DNA of 6,017 nucleotides from DATIYW01 sp035517415 (GTDB taxonomy: Bacteria; Acidobacteriota; Thermoanaerobaculia; Thermoanaerobaculales; Thermoanaerobaculaceae), in assembly GCA_035517415.1 (NCBI GenBank), contig DATIYW010000021.1, positions 1 through 6,017 on the forward strand, read 5' to 3'. The notes beneath the pieces are model-generated. The model made no database searches and was not told where the DNA came from. It saw only the letters and a program-made list of their open reading frames with translations. Positions within the stretch are counted from its first letter, which is position 1, and the number at the start of each line of letters is the position of its first letter. This document shows, in pieces, positions 5,860-6,017 of this stretch. A program made the translations under genes and the position numbers.

Positions 5860-6017
5860 TCAGCGCTCGACCTCGTCGGATTCTCCGGCCGGCCTCGCTC
5901 CGGCAACGAGTGCGGGTCCACCGAGCACGTAGCGGCCGGCGCCGTCGACCGTGACGCGCGGCGGCCGCCCGGTGCGCTCGAACTCCTCGAACCCGGCCGC
6001 GAGGCGGCCCCAGAGCG
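5860..6017 (-). CDS. C-terminal fragment of an unidentified minus-strand protein
   Basis: Reading from the right edge on the minus strand, 51 codons are open from 6015 to a TGA at 5862-5860. The visible peptide starts LWGRLAAGFEEFERTGRPPR and goes on to VTVDGAGRYVLGGPALVAGA. Third positions are nearly all G or C until the last dozen codons, as in the clear genes nearby, so this is probably coding. The stop lies 13 bases from the convergent sortase stop. The 'W-x-R-L ... TGRP ... TVD-x-x-G' pattern faintly recalls the C-terminal tail of some SAM-dependent methyltransferases, but this is too short to assign and I leave it unnamed. Confidence 0.5.
   Translation of the reverse strand, partial: LWGRLAAGFEEFERTGRPPRVTVDGAGRYVLGGPALVAGARPAGESDEVER

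Noticed and set aside
5133..5921. A 262-codon minus-strand open frame across the sortase
   Set aside because: It is antisense to a sortase with all catalytic motifs, and its composition is Arg/Asp-rich shadow sequence.
1..6017. Mobile element, CRISPR array, tRNA or toxin-antitoxin locus
   Set aside because: No transposase or recombinase motifs, no regularly spaced repeats, no tRNA-like cloverleaf and no small paired genes were seen; base and codon use look uniform across the window.

Overview
This is a very GC-rich window (about 70% by eye, third codon positions almost all G or C) from a bacterium. It holds four complete genes for exported or periplasm-facing proteins, one soluble hybrid histidine kinase, and a partial gene at each end. 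The pairing of DUF3300 with DUF2950, the DUF4833 protein, the class D-type sortase and the style of the left-edge C-terminus would fit a high-GC diderm such as Acidobacteriota (Thermoanaerobaculia-like) or a related soil or sediment lineage. This placement is inference from memory of where these families occur; there is no rRNA or marker gene to fix it.

Layout, left to right. (1) The last 32 codons of a plus-strand gene, probably for a secreted protein, end at 100 and are followed by a composite hairpin (121-157). (2) A two-gene plus-strand operon follows: a secreted DUF3300 protein (198-1304) and a DUF2950 protein (1301-2311). They overlap by ATGA, with a strong ribosome binding site inside the first gene, so they are probably translationally coupled. 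(3) Convergent to this, with a 35-base gap holding a hairpin, is a minus-strand hybrid histidine kinase (2347-4293, 648 aa, PAS-PAS-HisKA-HATPase-receiver). (4) A 216-base divergent intergenic region leads to a secreted DUF4833 protein (4510-5040), followed by a tight GC hairpin. (5) A promoter-like element and a strong ribosome binding site precede a class D-type sortase (5187-5846) with visible His, Cys and Arg catalytic residues. (6) At the right edge, a convergent minus-strand gene contributes its last 51 codons (5860 to the edge).

How the genes relate: the only clear functional unit is the DUF3300-DUF2950 pair, which is a recurrent neighbourhood of unknown function. The kinase has no separate response regulator in the window, and the sortase has no visible LPXTG-type substrate here. 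Nothing shows that kinase, DUF4833 protein and sortase form one system. I do not see a mobile element, CRISPR array, tRNA, rRNA or a convincing new multi-gene system. The most useful observations are the poly-proline tract just before the coupled start, the Cys/His-rich first PAS domain of the kinase, and a sortase in what looks like a diderm background.
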